Part shown: one piece after another, positions 18,794-30,330 of the stretch
How the letters are laid out: every line of letters starts with the position of its first letter
How positions within the stretch are numbered: the first letter of the stretch is position 1
NCBI RefSeq assembly: GCF_014654725.1
Contig: NZ_JACVZV010000030.1
Location: 1 to 64,000 of the forward strand
Direction of reading: 5' to 3'
Source: Vulcanococcus sp. Clear-D1
Lineage (GTDB): Bacteria; Cyanobacteriota; Cyanobacteriia; PCC-6307; Cyanobiaceae
DNA length: 64,000 nt
The notes under the pieces: generated by a model
The model's database searches: none
What the model saw: only the letters and a program-made list of their open reading frames with translations
Told to the model about the DNA's origin: nothing
Made by a program: the position numbers and the translations under genes

Positions 18794-20173
18794 ATGCCCT
18801 GCCTGATCGCCGCCCCGGCCAGCGGCAGCGGCAAAACCCTGGTGAGCCTGGCGCTCACTGCGCTGGCCCGGCGCCGCGGCCACAGCATCCAAACCTTCAA
18901 GGTGGGGCCCGACTACCTCGATCCCCAGCTGCTCACGGCGGCCAGCTGCCGGCCCTGCCGCAACCTTGATCCACTGCTCTGCGGTGAGGCCTGGGTGCAG
19001 GGCAGCTTCCAGCAGCACGGCAGCGCCGCCGAGCTGAGCCTGGTGGAAGGTGTGATGGGCCTGTTCGATGGCCGCGGCGCCAGCAGTGAGGGCAGCTCAG
19101 CCCATGTGGCCCAACTGCTTGAACTGCCCGTGGTGCTGGTGGTGGAAGCGAGCCGCCAGGCGGGATCGGTGGCCGCGCTGGTGCGGGGCTTTCGCGACCA
19201 CCAGCGCGGCCTGCAGCTGGCCGGGGTTGTACTCAATGGTGTGGGCAGCGAGCGCCACCACGCTCTGCTGGCTGAAGCGCTGAGCTCCATTGCCATGCCG
19301 CTGCTCGGGGCCCTGCCCCGCCACGACAGCCTTGATCTGCCATCGCGGCACCTGGGCCTGCTGCCGGCCCACGAGCTGGCCGATCTGGAACAACGGCTTG
19401 GAGCCTGGGCGGATCTGGCCGAACGGCACCTGAAGCTGGATCAGCTCTGGCCGCTGCTGCAGGCCCCCAAGCCCAAGCCAGGCCAAGGCTCCCAACCCAA
19501 CACCGCCGAGCCAGCCAGCGCCGCCCGCGGCCCGGTGCGCATCGCCATCGCCAGCGATGCCGCCTTCCACTTCCGCTATCCCGAAGCGAGTGAACTGCTG
19601 GCGCAGCAAGGGGTGGAGGTGCAGCACTGGTCGCCCCTGGCGGATCAAGCGCTGCCCGAGGGCTGTCAGGCGCTGGTGTTACCGGGTGGATACCCGGAGC
19701 TGCATGCGGCACAACTGGCCGCCAGCCAGCGCAGCCTGCAGGAATTGCGGCGGGCCCAGCAGCAGGGCCTACCGATCTACGCCGAATGCGGCGGACTGCT
19801 GCTGCTCGGCCAGGAGCTCACCGACCAGCAGGGCAACGCCCACGCCATGGCTGGCCTGCTGCCGTTCCGGGCCGAGCGGGGGCAGCTCAGCCTCGGCTAC
19901 CGCTGCGCCACCGCCTTGCGCAGCGGCCTGGTGCTGCAATGCGGCGAACAGGTGAGCGGCCATGAATTTCACCGCTGGCAGCTGAACACCAGCCCTGACA
20001 AAGCCGATCAGCTGTGGCAGCTTGAGGGCTGGGGCTGCCCGCCACGCCCCGAGGGCTGGAGCACCGCCACCCTCCATGCCAGTTGGCTGCACCTGCACTG
20101 GGGCGGCTGCGGCTTCATCCCGCAGCGGCTGGCCGCAGCAGCCCAGCGAACGGCTCCCCTGCTGCCCCATTGA
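18794..20173 (+). CDS. cbiA: Cobyrinic acid a,c-diamide synthase (CobB/CbiA)
   Basis: ATP-dependent glutamine amidotransferase that amidates the a and c carboxyls of cobyrinate in (pseudo)cobalamin synthesis. The N-terminal P-loop is APASGSGKTLVSLAL; KVGPDYLDPQ, NLDPLLCG and VEGVMGLFDG are CobB/CbiA signatures. The C-terminal triad-type glutaminase domain has the nucleophile Cys in YAECGGLLLL and the His in HEFHRWQL. I chose ATG 18794 over the longer open frame because MPCLIAAPASG is the family start. The preceding opcA ends 8 bases earlier. Confidence 0.95.
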   Translation: MPCLIAAPASGSGKTLVSLALTALARRRGHSIQTFKVGPDYLDPQLLTAASCRPCRNLDPLLCGEAWVQGSFQQHGSAAELSLVEGVMGLFDGRGASSEGSSAHVAQLLELPVVLVVEASRQAGSVAALVRGFRDHQRGLQLAGVVLNGVGSERHHALLAEALSSIAMPLLGALPRHDSLDLPSRHLGLLPAHELADLEQRLGAWADLAERHLKLDQLWPLLQAPKPKPGQGSQPNTAEPASAARGPVRIAIASDAAFHFRYPEASELLAQQGVEVQHWSPLADQALPEGCQALVLPGGYPELHAAQLAASQRSLQELRRAQQQGLPIYAECGGLLLLGQELTDQQGNAHAMAGLLPFRAERGQLSLGYRCATALRSGLVLQCGEQVSGHEFHRWQLNTSPDKADQLWQLEGWGCPPRPEGWSTATLHASWLHLHWGGCGFIPQRLAAAAQRTAPLLPH

Positions 20174-20185
20174 TCGCCCGCCCTG

Positions 20186-20773
20186 ATGGCCAACCCCGAA
20201 CTCTGGCTGCTGCGGCATGGGGCCACCGAATGGGCCCTCAACGGCCGCCACACCGGCCGCACGGATGTTCCGCTGCTGCCCCAAGGCGAAGCCGAAGCCA
20301 GGGCCCTTGCCCCCCTGCTGGCGCAGCACGCGTTTGACGCGGTGTATTGCAGCCCCCTGCAACGGGCCCGGCGCACCTGCGAGCTGGCTGGTCTGGGCGG
20401 CCAGGCGCAGCTCGAACCCGATCTGCGCGAGTGGGACTACGGCCGCTATGAAGGCATCACCACCGCCGAGATCCGCCAGAGCGTTCCCGGCTGGACGGTC
20501 TTCAGCCATCCCTGCCCAGAGGGCGAGAGCCTTGCGCAGGTGCAGACGCGCTGCGAAGCCCTGATCGCGCGCCTGGTGCAGCAGCACCCGGGCGGCCGCG
20601 TGGCGCTGTTCGCCCATGGCCACATCCTGCGCAGCCTGGCGGGGTGCTGGCTGGGGCTCGGGGCGGCCGGCGGTGCCCTGTTGGTGCTGGGCACCGGCAG
20701 CTTTTGCGTGCTGGGCAGCGAGCGGGAGCAACGGGCCCTGCTGCGCTGGAACGCTCCGGTTCCGCACCCATAG
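20186..20773 (+). CDS. Histidine phosphatase family protein
   Basis: A 195-residue phosphoglycerate-mutase-like phosphatase. The phospho-His motif is LLRHGATEWALNGRHTGRTD near residue 8, and the second catalytic His is in LFAHGHILRSL. Glu of REWDYGRYEG completes the site. Its place directly behind cbiA makes alpha-ribazole phosphatase (CobC) possible, but the cyanobacterial family also contains sugar phosphatases, so the substrate is open. Probable last or near-last gene of the zwf-opcA-cbiA run. Confidence 0.85.
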   Translation: MANPELWLLRHGATEWALNGRHTGRTDVPLLPQGEAEARALAPLLAQHAFDAVYCSPLQRARRTCELAGLGGQAQLEPDLREWDYGRYEGITTAEIRQSVPGWTVFSHPCPEGESLAQVQTRCEALIARLVQQHPGGRVALFAHGHILRSLAGCWLGLGAAGGALLVLGTGSFCVLGSEREQRALLRWNAPVPHP

Positions 20774-20794
20774 CCAGAGGGCCGATGCCGTGCC

Positions 20795-20810
20795 AGCTTG
20801 TGAACAAGCT
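20795..20810. repeat. Short inverted repeat (7-bp arms) before the acylphosphatase gene
   Basis: AGCTTGT and ACAAGCT flank a 2-base centre in the 45-base gap between the phosphatase stop and the acylphosphatase ATG at 20819. No T-run follows, so it is not a standard terminator. An operator or leader hairpin is possible. Confidence 0.4.
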
Positions 20811-20818
20811 GTAGGGCA

Positions 20819-21268
20819 ATGGCAGCAGTGAGCAAAAACAAGGAATCGGCGGCCAAGCGCAGCACGCCTCGCCAGGTGGAATCGCGGGCACCGGGCTGGC
20901 TGATCGCGGATGCCTACACACCGGGCCGCAGTGGCCGCAGCGTGCGCCAGCGCGAGTGGCTGGAGGTGGAACGGCCCGATCCCTCAGCGCAGCACCGCCT
21001 GGAGCGCTGGCAGCTGATCGTGCGCGGCCGGGTGCAGGGCGTGGGCTATCGCGCCGCCTGCTGCCAGAAGGCGCGTGAGCTGGATGTGAACGGCTGGGTG
21101 CGCAACCGGCCCGATGGTTCGGTGGAGGTGCAGGCGGAGGGGGCGCTGCACCAACTCACCGAGCTGCGCCTCTGGTGCGAACGGGGGCCCCAGGGAGCCG
21201 GCGTGCACAGCGTGAGCCATAGCCAACTGGCCCCAAGCAGGGAAGACTGGTTCGAAATTCGACGCTGA
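20819..21268 (+). CDS. Acylphosphatase-domain protein with basic N-terminal extension
   Basis: The last 90 residues are an acylphosphatase domain: QLIVRGRVQGVGYRAACCQKA with the phosphate-binding loop and catalytic Arg, then GWVRNRPDGSVEVQAEG with the catalytic Asn. Acylphosphatases hydrolyse carboxyl-phosphate bonds. About 60 residues precede the domain, rich in Lys, Arg and Ser (SKNKESAAKRS, RSGRSVRQR); normal members are about 90 residues in total. ATG 20819 is the only ATG; a GTG start inside would shorten the extension. GAP-family gene follows after 10 bases. Confidence 0.8.
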   Translation: MAAVSKNKESAAKRSTPRQVESRAPGWLIADAYTPGRSGRSVRQREWLEVERPDPSAQHRLERWQLIVRGRVQGVGYRAACCQKARELDVNGWVRNRPDGSVEVQAEGALHQLTELRLWCERGPQGAGVHSVSHSQLAPSREDWFEIRR

Positions 21269-21278
21269 ACCAGCCGCG

Positions 21279-21965
21279 ATGACGAACGGGACCCTGTGGG
21301 CCGAACTGCTGGCCTACGGCAGTGGCATTGCCATCAGTCCGATCCATATCGGCTTGCTGCTGCTGCTCCTCCTGGGCCCCCAGCCGCTCCGCCGCGGTGG
21401 GTTGTTCGTGCTCAGTTGGGTGGGCACCGTGACCCTGATGGTGGTGCTGCTGCTCACCGTGGGGCATGGCCTGCTGCTCACCATGGAAAAAGGCAGCAGC
21501 CACCGCACCGGACTGGATCTGCTGGCCGCTGGCGCACTGCTGGCGCTGGGCCTCAAGGAACTGTTGGAGCGCAAGGAGGAGGGGCAGGATCCCCCCGCCT
21601 GGACCCGCCAACTGGATCGCTTCTGCGCCATGCCCCTACCGCTGCTGCTCGGAGCCAGCTGCGCGATTGAGGTGATCAGCCCGGATGATCTGTTTCTGTT
21701 CGCCAAGGCGGCTTCAGCGCTGTTGGCCTCAGGCCTGAGCCGTGTTCAGGAGGTGCTTTACACCGCCGGATTCACCATCGCGGCCAGCCTGGCGCTGCTG
21801 CTGCCCTTCGGGGCGGTGCTGGTGGGGCGCGATCGGGTGGTGCCGCTGCTCGAGAAGGGCAAGCAGGTGCTGTTCGCCCGGGGCGATCTGCTGGTGGGGG
21901 GGCTCAGCCTGGTGCTGGCGGGCTACCTCGGCTGGCAGGGCATTGAGGGGCTGCAGCTCAGCTGA
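21279..21965 (+). CDS. GAP (Sap)-family multi-pass membrane protein
   Basis: A 228-residue protein with about six membrane segments: GIAISPIHIGLLLLLLLG, GLFVLSWVGTVTLMVVLLL, LLAAGALLALGLKELL, LLLGASCAIEVISPDD, AGFTIAASLALLLPFGAVL and the C-terminal LLVGGLSLVLAGYLGW. The small-residue-rich SP..G start and spacing match the GAP family (related to mycobacterial Sap, linked to export of glycopeptidolipids) and the wider LysE-like fold. Substrate unknown. It ends 2 bases before the convergent helicase gene. Confidence 0.65.
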   Translation: MTNGTLWAELLAYGSGIAISPIHIGLLLLLLLGPQPLRRGGLFVLSWVGTVTLMVVLLLTVGHGLLLTMEKGSSHRTGLDLLAAGALLALGLKELLERKEEGQDPPAWTRQLDRFCAMPLPLLLGASCAIEVISPDDLFLFAKAASALLASGLSRVQEVLYTAGFTIAASLALLLPFGAVLVGRDRVVPLLEKGKQVLFARGDLLVGGLSLVLAGYLGWQGIEGLQLS

Positions 21966-21967
21966 GC

Positions 21968-23414
21968 TCAACGGCCCTGCTCGAGCCATTCGCGCCAGCG
22001 CTGCTGCTCCTCGACGGCAGCGCTGCCAAGACGACCATCCGCCACCAGCCAAACCGCCTGACTGGCCCGGCTCACGGCCACATACACCAGCTGGCGGCGC
22101 AGCACCACATCGCTGGGCCAGAACACATCCCCCGCCACAAACACCTCGCCAAAGGTGCTCCCCTGGCTGCGGTGCACCGTGAGCACGGCGGCTGGCCCAA
22201 GAGAAGCGAAGGCATCGCGCACCAGGAAATAGCGGCGCCAGAGAGCACGCCCAGCCTGTTTACCGGCATCGCGGGCCTGCTGACGCAGCTGACGCATCAG
22301 GGCGTCCAGCTCCGCGCGAGCGTTGCTGCCGGCCGGCGGCAACAGCCGCAAGGTGAGCCGGGCTTCGCCTGCCTCCACCTCGGCGCTGAGGGTGTCGATC
22401 ACAGGAACGGTGAAGCCATCAGCGCTGCTGATGCCGAAATCCGCCAGATCGCAGCGCTCTGGCGTTACATCACGCACCACCAGCTCGCGGTTGGAACCCA
22501 AGAGCATGTCGGGCTCTTCCGCCGCCTCTTCACCGGCGCGGCAGGCCGGCGCCATCACCGCCGCCCGGGTGATCAGCACCTCACCCGGCAACACCGGCAA
22601 CTGATCGGCCATCTCGCCATGGATCGCCCGGCGGGCGATCGGCACCAGCTGCTCCAGGGCGCGGTTGGTGTAGCAGAGGATGCGGGCGTGATCGGGATTG
22701 TCGAGCTCGGCGCCACGGCGCAGGGCGGCCTGGGCAGCAGCGAGCCAATCGCTGCGCGCGAGGGCCGCCACCTGGCCGTGGTCGTCGCACACCGGCGCCA
22801 GAGGCGGGGGCTGGCGGCAGGGGAGCTGCCCGTTGCGCAAGCCCGTGGCCAGCTGGAGCACAGGACCCTGATGGCGCACTACCTCCGTGAGCTCAGCGGC
22901 CGCCGATCGGCCCATGCCAAACACGGGGCTGGTGGGTTCACCCACCGGCGGCAGTTGGGCCGGATCACCCACGAACACCAGGCGGGTGCGGAAGGGATGG
23001 GCGCAGCGCAGGGCGATCTCCAGCAGGGTGCTGTCGACCATCGAGGCCTCATCCACCAGCACCAGGCCGAGGTTCTCCAGCGACGCAGCCGTTTGCTCGG
23101 TTTCCTCGCAGCGCTCCAGATCCCCCTGGCGCTTGAGCTTCAGCCGGAGCAGCCTGTGAATCGTGCTCGGATACCAGGTGGGCTGCAGGCCGGCCCAAGC
23201 CAACTGCTGCCGCAACACGCCCACGGCCTTGTGGGTGGGGGCCACCACGGTCCAACACAACCCCAACGCCTCCACCTGCTGAAGCAGATGGCGCGAGAGG
23301 TAGGTCTTGCCGGTGCCGGCATAGCCGCTGAGCACAAACGGCGTGCCGTCGTAGGGAGCCTTCAGCCAGGCCGCGAACGCCGCGGCAGCCGCAGCCTGGC
23401 CAGCCGTGAGGGCC

Positions 23415-23422
<8 letters not shown>
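21968..23422 (-). CDS. RecD/Dda-like superfamily 1B DNA helicase
   Basis: A 484-residue 5'-3' helicase candidate. Motifs: Walker A GYAGTGKTYLSRH near residue 33, APTHKAVGVL (Ia), LVDEASMVD (II), VFVGDPAQLPPVG (III), LTEVVRHQGP (IV), an insert, LTVHRSQGSTFGEVFV (V) and YVAVSRASQAVWL (VI). The size is nearer phage Dda and the short RecD2-like proteins than RecD of RecBCD. The start seems to be TTG 23422, overlapping the stop of the upstream DUF212 gene by 8 bases, so it is likely co-transcribed with DUF212 and crtE. It may act in replication restart or recombination; no recB or recC is nearby. Confidence 0.88.
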
Positions 23423-25832
<2,410 letters not shown>

Positions 25833-25904
25833 GGACCGTGAGCACCTGACACTGCCATCAGCATGCAACGGCATCGCTAGCGTGGACACTTCAATGCCTC
25901 TTCA

Positions 25905-28010
25905 GTGAGCGGCACGGGTCCCGGCCATCGCCCCTGGCGAACCCTGATGCGGCTCCGGCGCGGGCTGTTGCGGCTGGAGCTGCCGCGACAGGCGCTCACG
26001 CCCTGGCGCCGCCGCGATGGCCTGGTGGTGCTGATCATTGCCCTGCTCGTGGCCCTGCTCTCCAGCTGGCCGTGGCTGGTGGAGCCCAGCCTGCGGCCGG
26101 GGGTCCCCGCCCCCTTCACTGTGCGCGCCCCCAAGGCAGCCACCGTGGTGGATTCCGATGCGCTGGAGCAACGGCGCTCCCAGCTCGGGCCACGCACCCA
26201 TGTGCAGGTGGTGGATCCGCGCATCAACCGCGAACTGGAGCAGCGCCTGGAGCGGCAACTTCAGGCGATCCAGCGCCTGGCGAGCACCAACCAGGAACAG
26301 GTGGCTCCCCTTGATCTGAGCCCCGAGGAGCGCGACTGGCTGGCGGCCCAATCGCCAGCGGTGCTGAGGGCCTGGGAGGACGATCTGCGCCAGGCCCAGC
26401 GGCGGATGCTGCAGCAGGGTCTGGTGAGCAGCGTGGCCCACCGCCAACTGGAGCAAGCAGCCCAGCTGCAACTCGAAAACCTCAGCGAACCGGGGCGCAG
26501 CCTGGGCGGCCGGGTGGTGGCGAGCTCGCTGCAAGGCCGCAGCAACCTGCGCATCGATGCCACCCTCAGCCAACGGCTGATCGAAGACCTGCTCACCCAA
26601 CAGGGCATCCCCACGATCAAGGTGCGCGAAGGCGAGCTGATCACCCGCCAAGGCGAACCCATCAGCAATCAGTCGTATGCGGTGCTCGATTACTTCGGGC
26701 TGGTGAACCGCCGGCCGTTGATCGGCGCCTGGCTGCTGCATGCCTGCGAAGCGCTGGCGGCCTGCGCTGTGTTGGTGCTGGTACTGCGCCAGAACCGCGC
26801 CAGCCTGGAGCCACGCCAAGCGCTCCTGGCCTTGGGGCTCTTGCTGCTCGTGCAGGGCTTCAAACTCTGGCTGGGGTCTGCCGCGAGCCCCCTGGCGCTG
26901 CTGGTGCCAGCCACCTTGCTACTGGCCCAGGGGCTGGGCACCACGGCAGGACTGGCCTGGGTGGCCATCGCCTCACTGCTCTGGCCGCTGCCCCTGGCCC
27001 CCTTCAACGACCAGCGCATCCTGGTGGCAGCGGGCGTTGCTGCCGCCACAGCGGTGTTGGCCGGACGGCAGCGCAGCCGTGCGCAGCTGCTGCAGTTGGC
27101 TCTGTTGATTCCCGTGGGGGCGCTGGTGGCCGAATGGCTGCTGCTGCAACTGGCAGTGGCCAGCGGCGAGGGGGATGGGCGACTGCCCGTGGGTGCTGAT
27201 CTCCCCGGTGAGGCGGTGCTGCTGGGCGGGCTGTTGCTGGGGGTGCTGTTGATCAGCCCCTTGGTGGAGAGCTTCTTTGATCTGCTCACCCGGGCACGGC
27301 TGCTGGAGCTGGCCGATCTGGAGCGGCCGCTGCTGCGCAGGCTGTCCTGCGAAGCCCCCGGCACGTTTGAGCACACCTTGATGATCTGCGGCCTGGCGGA
27401 GGAGGGGGGCCGGGCGATCCAGGCCGACACCGATCTCATCCGCACCGGGGCGCTGTATCACGACGTGGGCAAACTGCACGGCCCGCAATGGTTCATCGAA
27501 AACCAGATGGGCACGGATAACCCCCACGACAAGCTCGATGACCCGCAACTGAGCGCCGGCATCCTCCAGGCCCACGTGGATGAGGGGCTCAAACTCGCCC
27601 GCCGCTATCGCCTGCCCCGCCCCCTGGCCGACTTCATCCCCGAGCATCAGGGCACGCTGAAGATGGGTTATTTCCTCCACGAGGCCCGCCGGCGCGACCC
27701 GAACATCCGCGAAGCCGATTACCGCTACCGCGGACCGATCCCTCGCAGCCGCGAAACGGCGGTGCTGATGCTGGCCGATGGCTGTGAAGCCGCGCTGCGC
27801 TCGCTGCCGCCCGACACCAGCGAACAGGAGGCCCGCTCCATGGTGCGGCGCATCGTGGAGGCCCGCTGGCGTGATGGCCAGCTGCTCGACAGCGGCCTGA
27901 GCCTGGCCGAACTGGAGCTGCTGGTGCGGGCCTTCGTGCGGGTGTGGCGCCGGATGCGCCATCGTCGAATCCCTTATCCGATTCCAGCCCGGAAGGGTTA
28001 CAGCGCCTGA
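25905..28010 (+). CDS. pgpH: 7TM-HD cyclic-di-AMP phosphodiesterase, PgpH type
   Basis: A 701-residue membrane protein. One helix near residues 38-60 is followed by an extracytoplasmic 7TMR-HDED domain (about 65-260). A multi-helix membrane block runs over about 260-460 (YGLVNRRPL, AACAVLVLVLR, then several Leu-rich helices), then the cytoplasmic HD domain: FEHTLMICGLAEEG near 487 and the HD metal motif LYHDVGKLHGPQWF near 518. In Firmicutes this class hydrolyses c-di-AMP, which controls potassium and osmotic balance; cyanobacteria make c-di-AMP, so the same job is likely. GTG 25905 begins the frame; ATG 25947 is the alternative. The stop overlaps the Rieske gene start (TGATG). Confidence 0.93.
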   Translation: MSGTGPGHRPWRTLMRLRRGLLRLELPRQALTPWRRRDGLVVLIIALLVALLSSWPWLVEPSLRPGVPAPFTVRAPKAATVVDSDALEQRRSQLGPRTHVQVVDPRINRELEQRLERQLQAIQRLASTNQEQVAPLDLSPEERDWLAAQSPAVLRAWEDDLRQAQRRMLQQGLVSSVAHRQLEQAAQLQLENLSEPGRSLGGRVVASSLQGRSNLRIDATLSQRLIEDLLTQQGIPTIKVREGELITRQGEPISNQSYAVLDYFGLVNRRPLIGAWLLHACEALAACAVLVLVLRQNRASLEPRQALLALGLLLLVQGFKLWLGSAASPLALLVPATLLLAQGLGTTAGLAWVAIASLLWPLPLAPFNDQRILVAAGVAAATAVLAGRQRSRAQLLQLALLIPVGALVAEWLLLQLAVASGEGDGRLPVGADLPGEAVLLGGLLLGVLLISPLVESFFDLLTRARLLELADLERPLLRRLSCEAPGTFEHTLMICGLAEEGGRAIQADTDLIRTGALYHDVGKLHGPQWFIENQMGTDNPHDKLDDPQLSAGILQAHVDEGLKLARRYRLPRPLADFIPEHQGTLKMGYFLHEARRRDPNIREADYRYRGPIPRSRETAVLMLADGCEAALRSLPPDTSEQEARSMVRRIVEARWRDGQLLDSGLSLAELELLVRAFVRVWRRMRHRRIPYPIPARKGYSA

Positions 28011-29323
28011 TGCCCGCCAGCTCACACCAGACCAACCGCTGGCAGCACGCCTGGTACCCCGTGGCCTTCCTGAGGGATCTCGATCCCACCCGGCCCACGC
28101 CGTTCACCCTGATGGGTCACGACCTGGTGCTCTGGTTCGAGCGCAGCAGCGGCGAATGGCGGGCCCTGGCCGATGTTTGCCCCCACCGATTGGTGCCACT
28201 CTCCGATGGCCGCCTCAACGCAGCCGGTGAGCTGGAGTGCCCTTATCACGGCTGGACGTTCAACGGCGAGGGGCGCTGCACAGCCATCCCCCAGGCCGCA
28301 GACGGCAGCAGCCTTGGCGCCCGCAGCCACTGCCGCAACTACGCCACCGCCACAGGCCAGGGGCTGCTGTTTGTGTTCAGTGGTGATCCAGCGGAAGCCC
28401 CATCCCAGCCCCTGCCGCTGGTGCCCTTGATCGAGGAGCCCGGCTGGGTGGTGCAGGACACCTTCCGCGACCTGCCGATGGATGCGCTCACCCTGCTGGA
28501 GAACGTGCTGGATGTGAGCCATGTGCCATTCACCCACCACGCCACGGTTGGGCGGCGTGAGAACGCCGGGCCGGTGGAGCTGGAGCTCACCAGCTTCGGC
28601 CCAGAAGGCTTCACTGGCCTGTGGCAGGAGGGCCCGAGGCGGGGAAAACTCGGCAGCCAGTTCACCACCTACGCCGCCCCATCACTGATGTGGCACGACC
28701 TCACCGCCAAAGGCTTCGCGCGCATCCTCACCGTGGTGTACGCCACTCCGATCCGCCGGGGTGAATGCCGCCTGTTCGCCCGTTTCCCCTTCCAGTTCAA
28801 CTCCCCCTGGCCGGCGCGCCTACTGGGCCTGCGGCCCCAGTGGCTGCAGCATCTGGGCAACCACGTGGTGCTGGAAGACGACCAACTGTTTCTGCACTGG
28901 CAGGAGCGGGTGCTGGAGCAGCGCGGCGGCAGCGAGGAGGCGATTCGCAGCTTTCACCTCCCCACCAGCGCCGATCTCTACGTCCGCGCCCTGCACGACT
29001 GGGTGAATCGCTACGGATCTGAGCCGTTCCCAGGCGAACACCTACCGCCTCGCCAGACACGGCACGCCTTGATGGAGCGCTACGAAGCCCACACGCTCCA
29101 CTGCCGGAGCTGCCGCGGGGCCGATCGTCGCCTGCGGCAACTGCAGCCGCTCTGCTGGGCTGCGGCAGCCATCGCCGCCGTGGCCAGCGCCTGGCTCGGG
29201 CCTGGGCTCTGGGGTGTGGTTGCACTGCTGATGGCTGTGGCCGCCGCCGCCGCCGGGCTGCGCATCGCCACCTGGCTGAAACTGCTGCGTTACGGCAGCG
29301 GCCTACCGCCACGCAACCGCTGA
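28010..29323 (+). CDS. Pheophorbide a oxygenase-like Rieske [2Fe-2S] oxygenase
   Basis: A 437-residue Rieske non-haem iron oxygenase of the PaO/Tic55/PTC52 group. Rieske ligands are Cys57-x-His59 (CPHRLVPLSDGR) and Cys77-xx-His80 (CPYHGWTF). The mononuclear iron site is in ENVLDVSHVPFTHH. A CxxC (CRSC) precedes two C-terminal hydrophobic segments (AAAAIAAVASAWLG, GVVALLMAVAAAAAGL), the layout of thylakoid or envelope-bound PaO-like enzymes. Plant PaO opens the pheophorbide ring; cyanobacterial members are little studied and may act on chlorophyll precursors or breakdown products. ATG 28010 overlaps the pgpH stop. Tail overlaps the SemiSWEET gene by 34 bases. Confidence 0.9.
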   Translation: MPASSHQTNRWQHAWYPVAFLRDLDPTRPTPFTLMGHDLVLWFERSSGEWRALADVCPHRLVPLSDGRLNAAGELECPYHGWTFNGEGRCTAIPQAADGSSLGARSHCRNYATATGQGLLFVFSGDPAEAPSQPLPLVPLIEEPGWVVQDTFRDLPMDALTLLENVLDVSHVPFTHHATVGRRENAGPVELELTSFGPEGFTGLWQEGPRRGKLGSQFTTYAAPSLMWHDLTAKGFARILTVVYATPIRRGECRLFARFPFQFNSPWPARLLGLRPQWLQHLGNHVVLEDDQLFLHWQERVLEQRGGSEEAIRSFHLPTSADLYVRALHDWVNRYGSEPFPGEHLPPRQTRHALMERYEAHTLHCRSCRGADRRLRQLQPLCWAAAAIAAVASAWLGPGLWGVVALLMAVAAAAAGLRIATWLKLLRYGSGLPPRNR

Positions 29324-29607
29324 TCCGCCTGGCGCTCAGCCCACCAGGCGCGCCACTTGCGATCGAGGATCAAGCCTGCCGCCACCAGCGTGATGGCATT
29401 GGCAACGATCAAGGGCCCGTCGCCGGTGAGCAAGCCGTACACGCCCCACAGGGCAATGCCGGCGGTGAACAGGGCATAAAGGCGCAACGAGATGCCCCGG
29501 GTATCGCCGGTGCGCAGGGTTTTGATCGCCTGCGGGATGAAGCTGAGCGTGGTGAGGCTGGCAGCCACATAGCCCAGGGCGGCGATGGCTGGTGGATGGG
29601 CGCTCAT
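29290..29607 (-). CDS. SemiSWEET-type PQ-loop sugar transporter
   Basis: A 105-residue protein with three membrane helices (ALGYVAASLTTLSFIPQAI, LYALFTAGIALWGVYGLL, LIVANAITLVAAGLIL) and the PQ motif in FIPQAIKTLRTGDTRGIS. This triple-helix bundle is the SemiSWEET unit, which dimerises to carry sugars. It overlaps the upstream RluA-family gene by ATGA and is convergent with the Rieske gene over 34 bases. Substrate not predictable. Confidence 0.85.
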   Translation of the reverse strand: MSAHPPAIAALGYVAASLTTLSFIPQAIKTLRTGDTRGISLRLYALFTAGIALWGVYGLLTGDGPLIVANAITLVAAGLILDRKWRAWWAERQADQRLRGGRPLP

Positions 29608-30263
29608 GGGCTGGGGAGCTCAAAGGGTGTGGGAGCCGTGAACTGAAGGGGCTGGCCGCTGCTGGGGTGCGCAAAGCCAAGGCGGCTTGCATGCAGATGC
29701 AGCCGCTGGATCGGTGCCGCCAGCGAAGCCTTGGCATCCGGCCCGTACAACGGGTCTCCCAGGATCGGATGGCGGATGGCCTGCAGGTGCACCCGCAGCT
29801 GATGGGAGCGCCCCGTGAGCGGCTCGAGCTCCAGCCGGCTGCAACCGCTACTTTGGTCCAGCAACCGCCAGCGCGTGGCGCAGCCTTTACCGGCAGGATC
29901 CACCCCGTAGAGCGGAGGGCGGTGCTGGCGTTTCGCGATCGGCAGCTCGATCAGCCCTTCGGCCTGCTCGGGCACCCCATCCACATCAGCCACATAGCGC
30001 TTGTGCACCCGGCGTTCCGCGAACAAGCGACTGAGAGCGCGATGCAGCTCTGGGGTGAAGGCCACCAGGATCAACCCGGAGGTATCGCGATCGAGGCGAT
30101 GCACCAGCTGGCCTGAGGGCCACTGGCGCTGCACGCGGCTGATCAGGGAGTCGGCAAGCTCCGGCCCCAAACCCGGCTGGCAGAGCAAGCCGTGGGGCTT
30201 GTTGAGCACCAGCAGATCGGGGCTGTGGTGCACGATCCAGGCCGGATCCAGCCCATCCGTCAT
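29604..30263 (-). CDS. RluA-family pseudouridine synthase
   Basis: Makes pseudouridine in rRNA or tRNA. The catalytic motif is LVHRLDRDTSGLIL with its Asp; LLVLNKPHGLLCQPG, HKRYVADVDG, LEPLTGRSHQLRVHL and HPILGDPLYG are all RluA/RluD-type blocks. No S4 domain is present. ATG 30263 (MTDGLDPAWIV) gives 219 residues and avoids running into the divergent gene at 30331; the open frame extends further upstream. Coupled to SemiSWEET. Target base unknown. Confidence 0.9.
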   Translation of the reverse strand: MTDGLDPAWIVHHSPDLLVLNKPHGLLCQPGLGPELADSLISRVQRQWPSGQLVHRLDRDTSGLILVAFTPELHRALSRLFAERRVHKRYVADVDGVPEQAEGLIELPIAKRQHRPPLYGVDPAGKGCATRWRLLDQSSGCSRLELEPLTGRSHQLRVHLQAIRHPILGDPLYGPDAKASLAAPIQRLHLHASRLGFAHPSSGQPLQFTAPTPFELPSP

Positions 30264-30330
30264 CACCGGCAGCGCTGCATTGGCCGTGGCGACCTGATAC
30301 CGCCACACTGACAGCAATCGCCCCGGCCCG

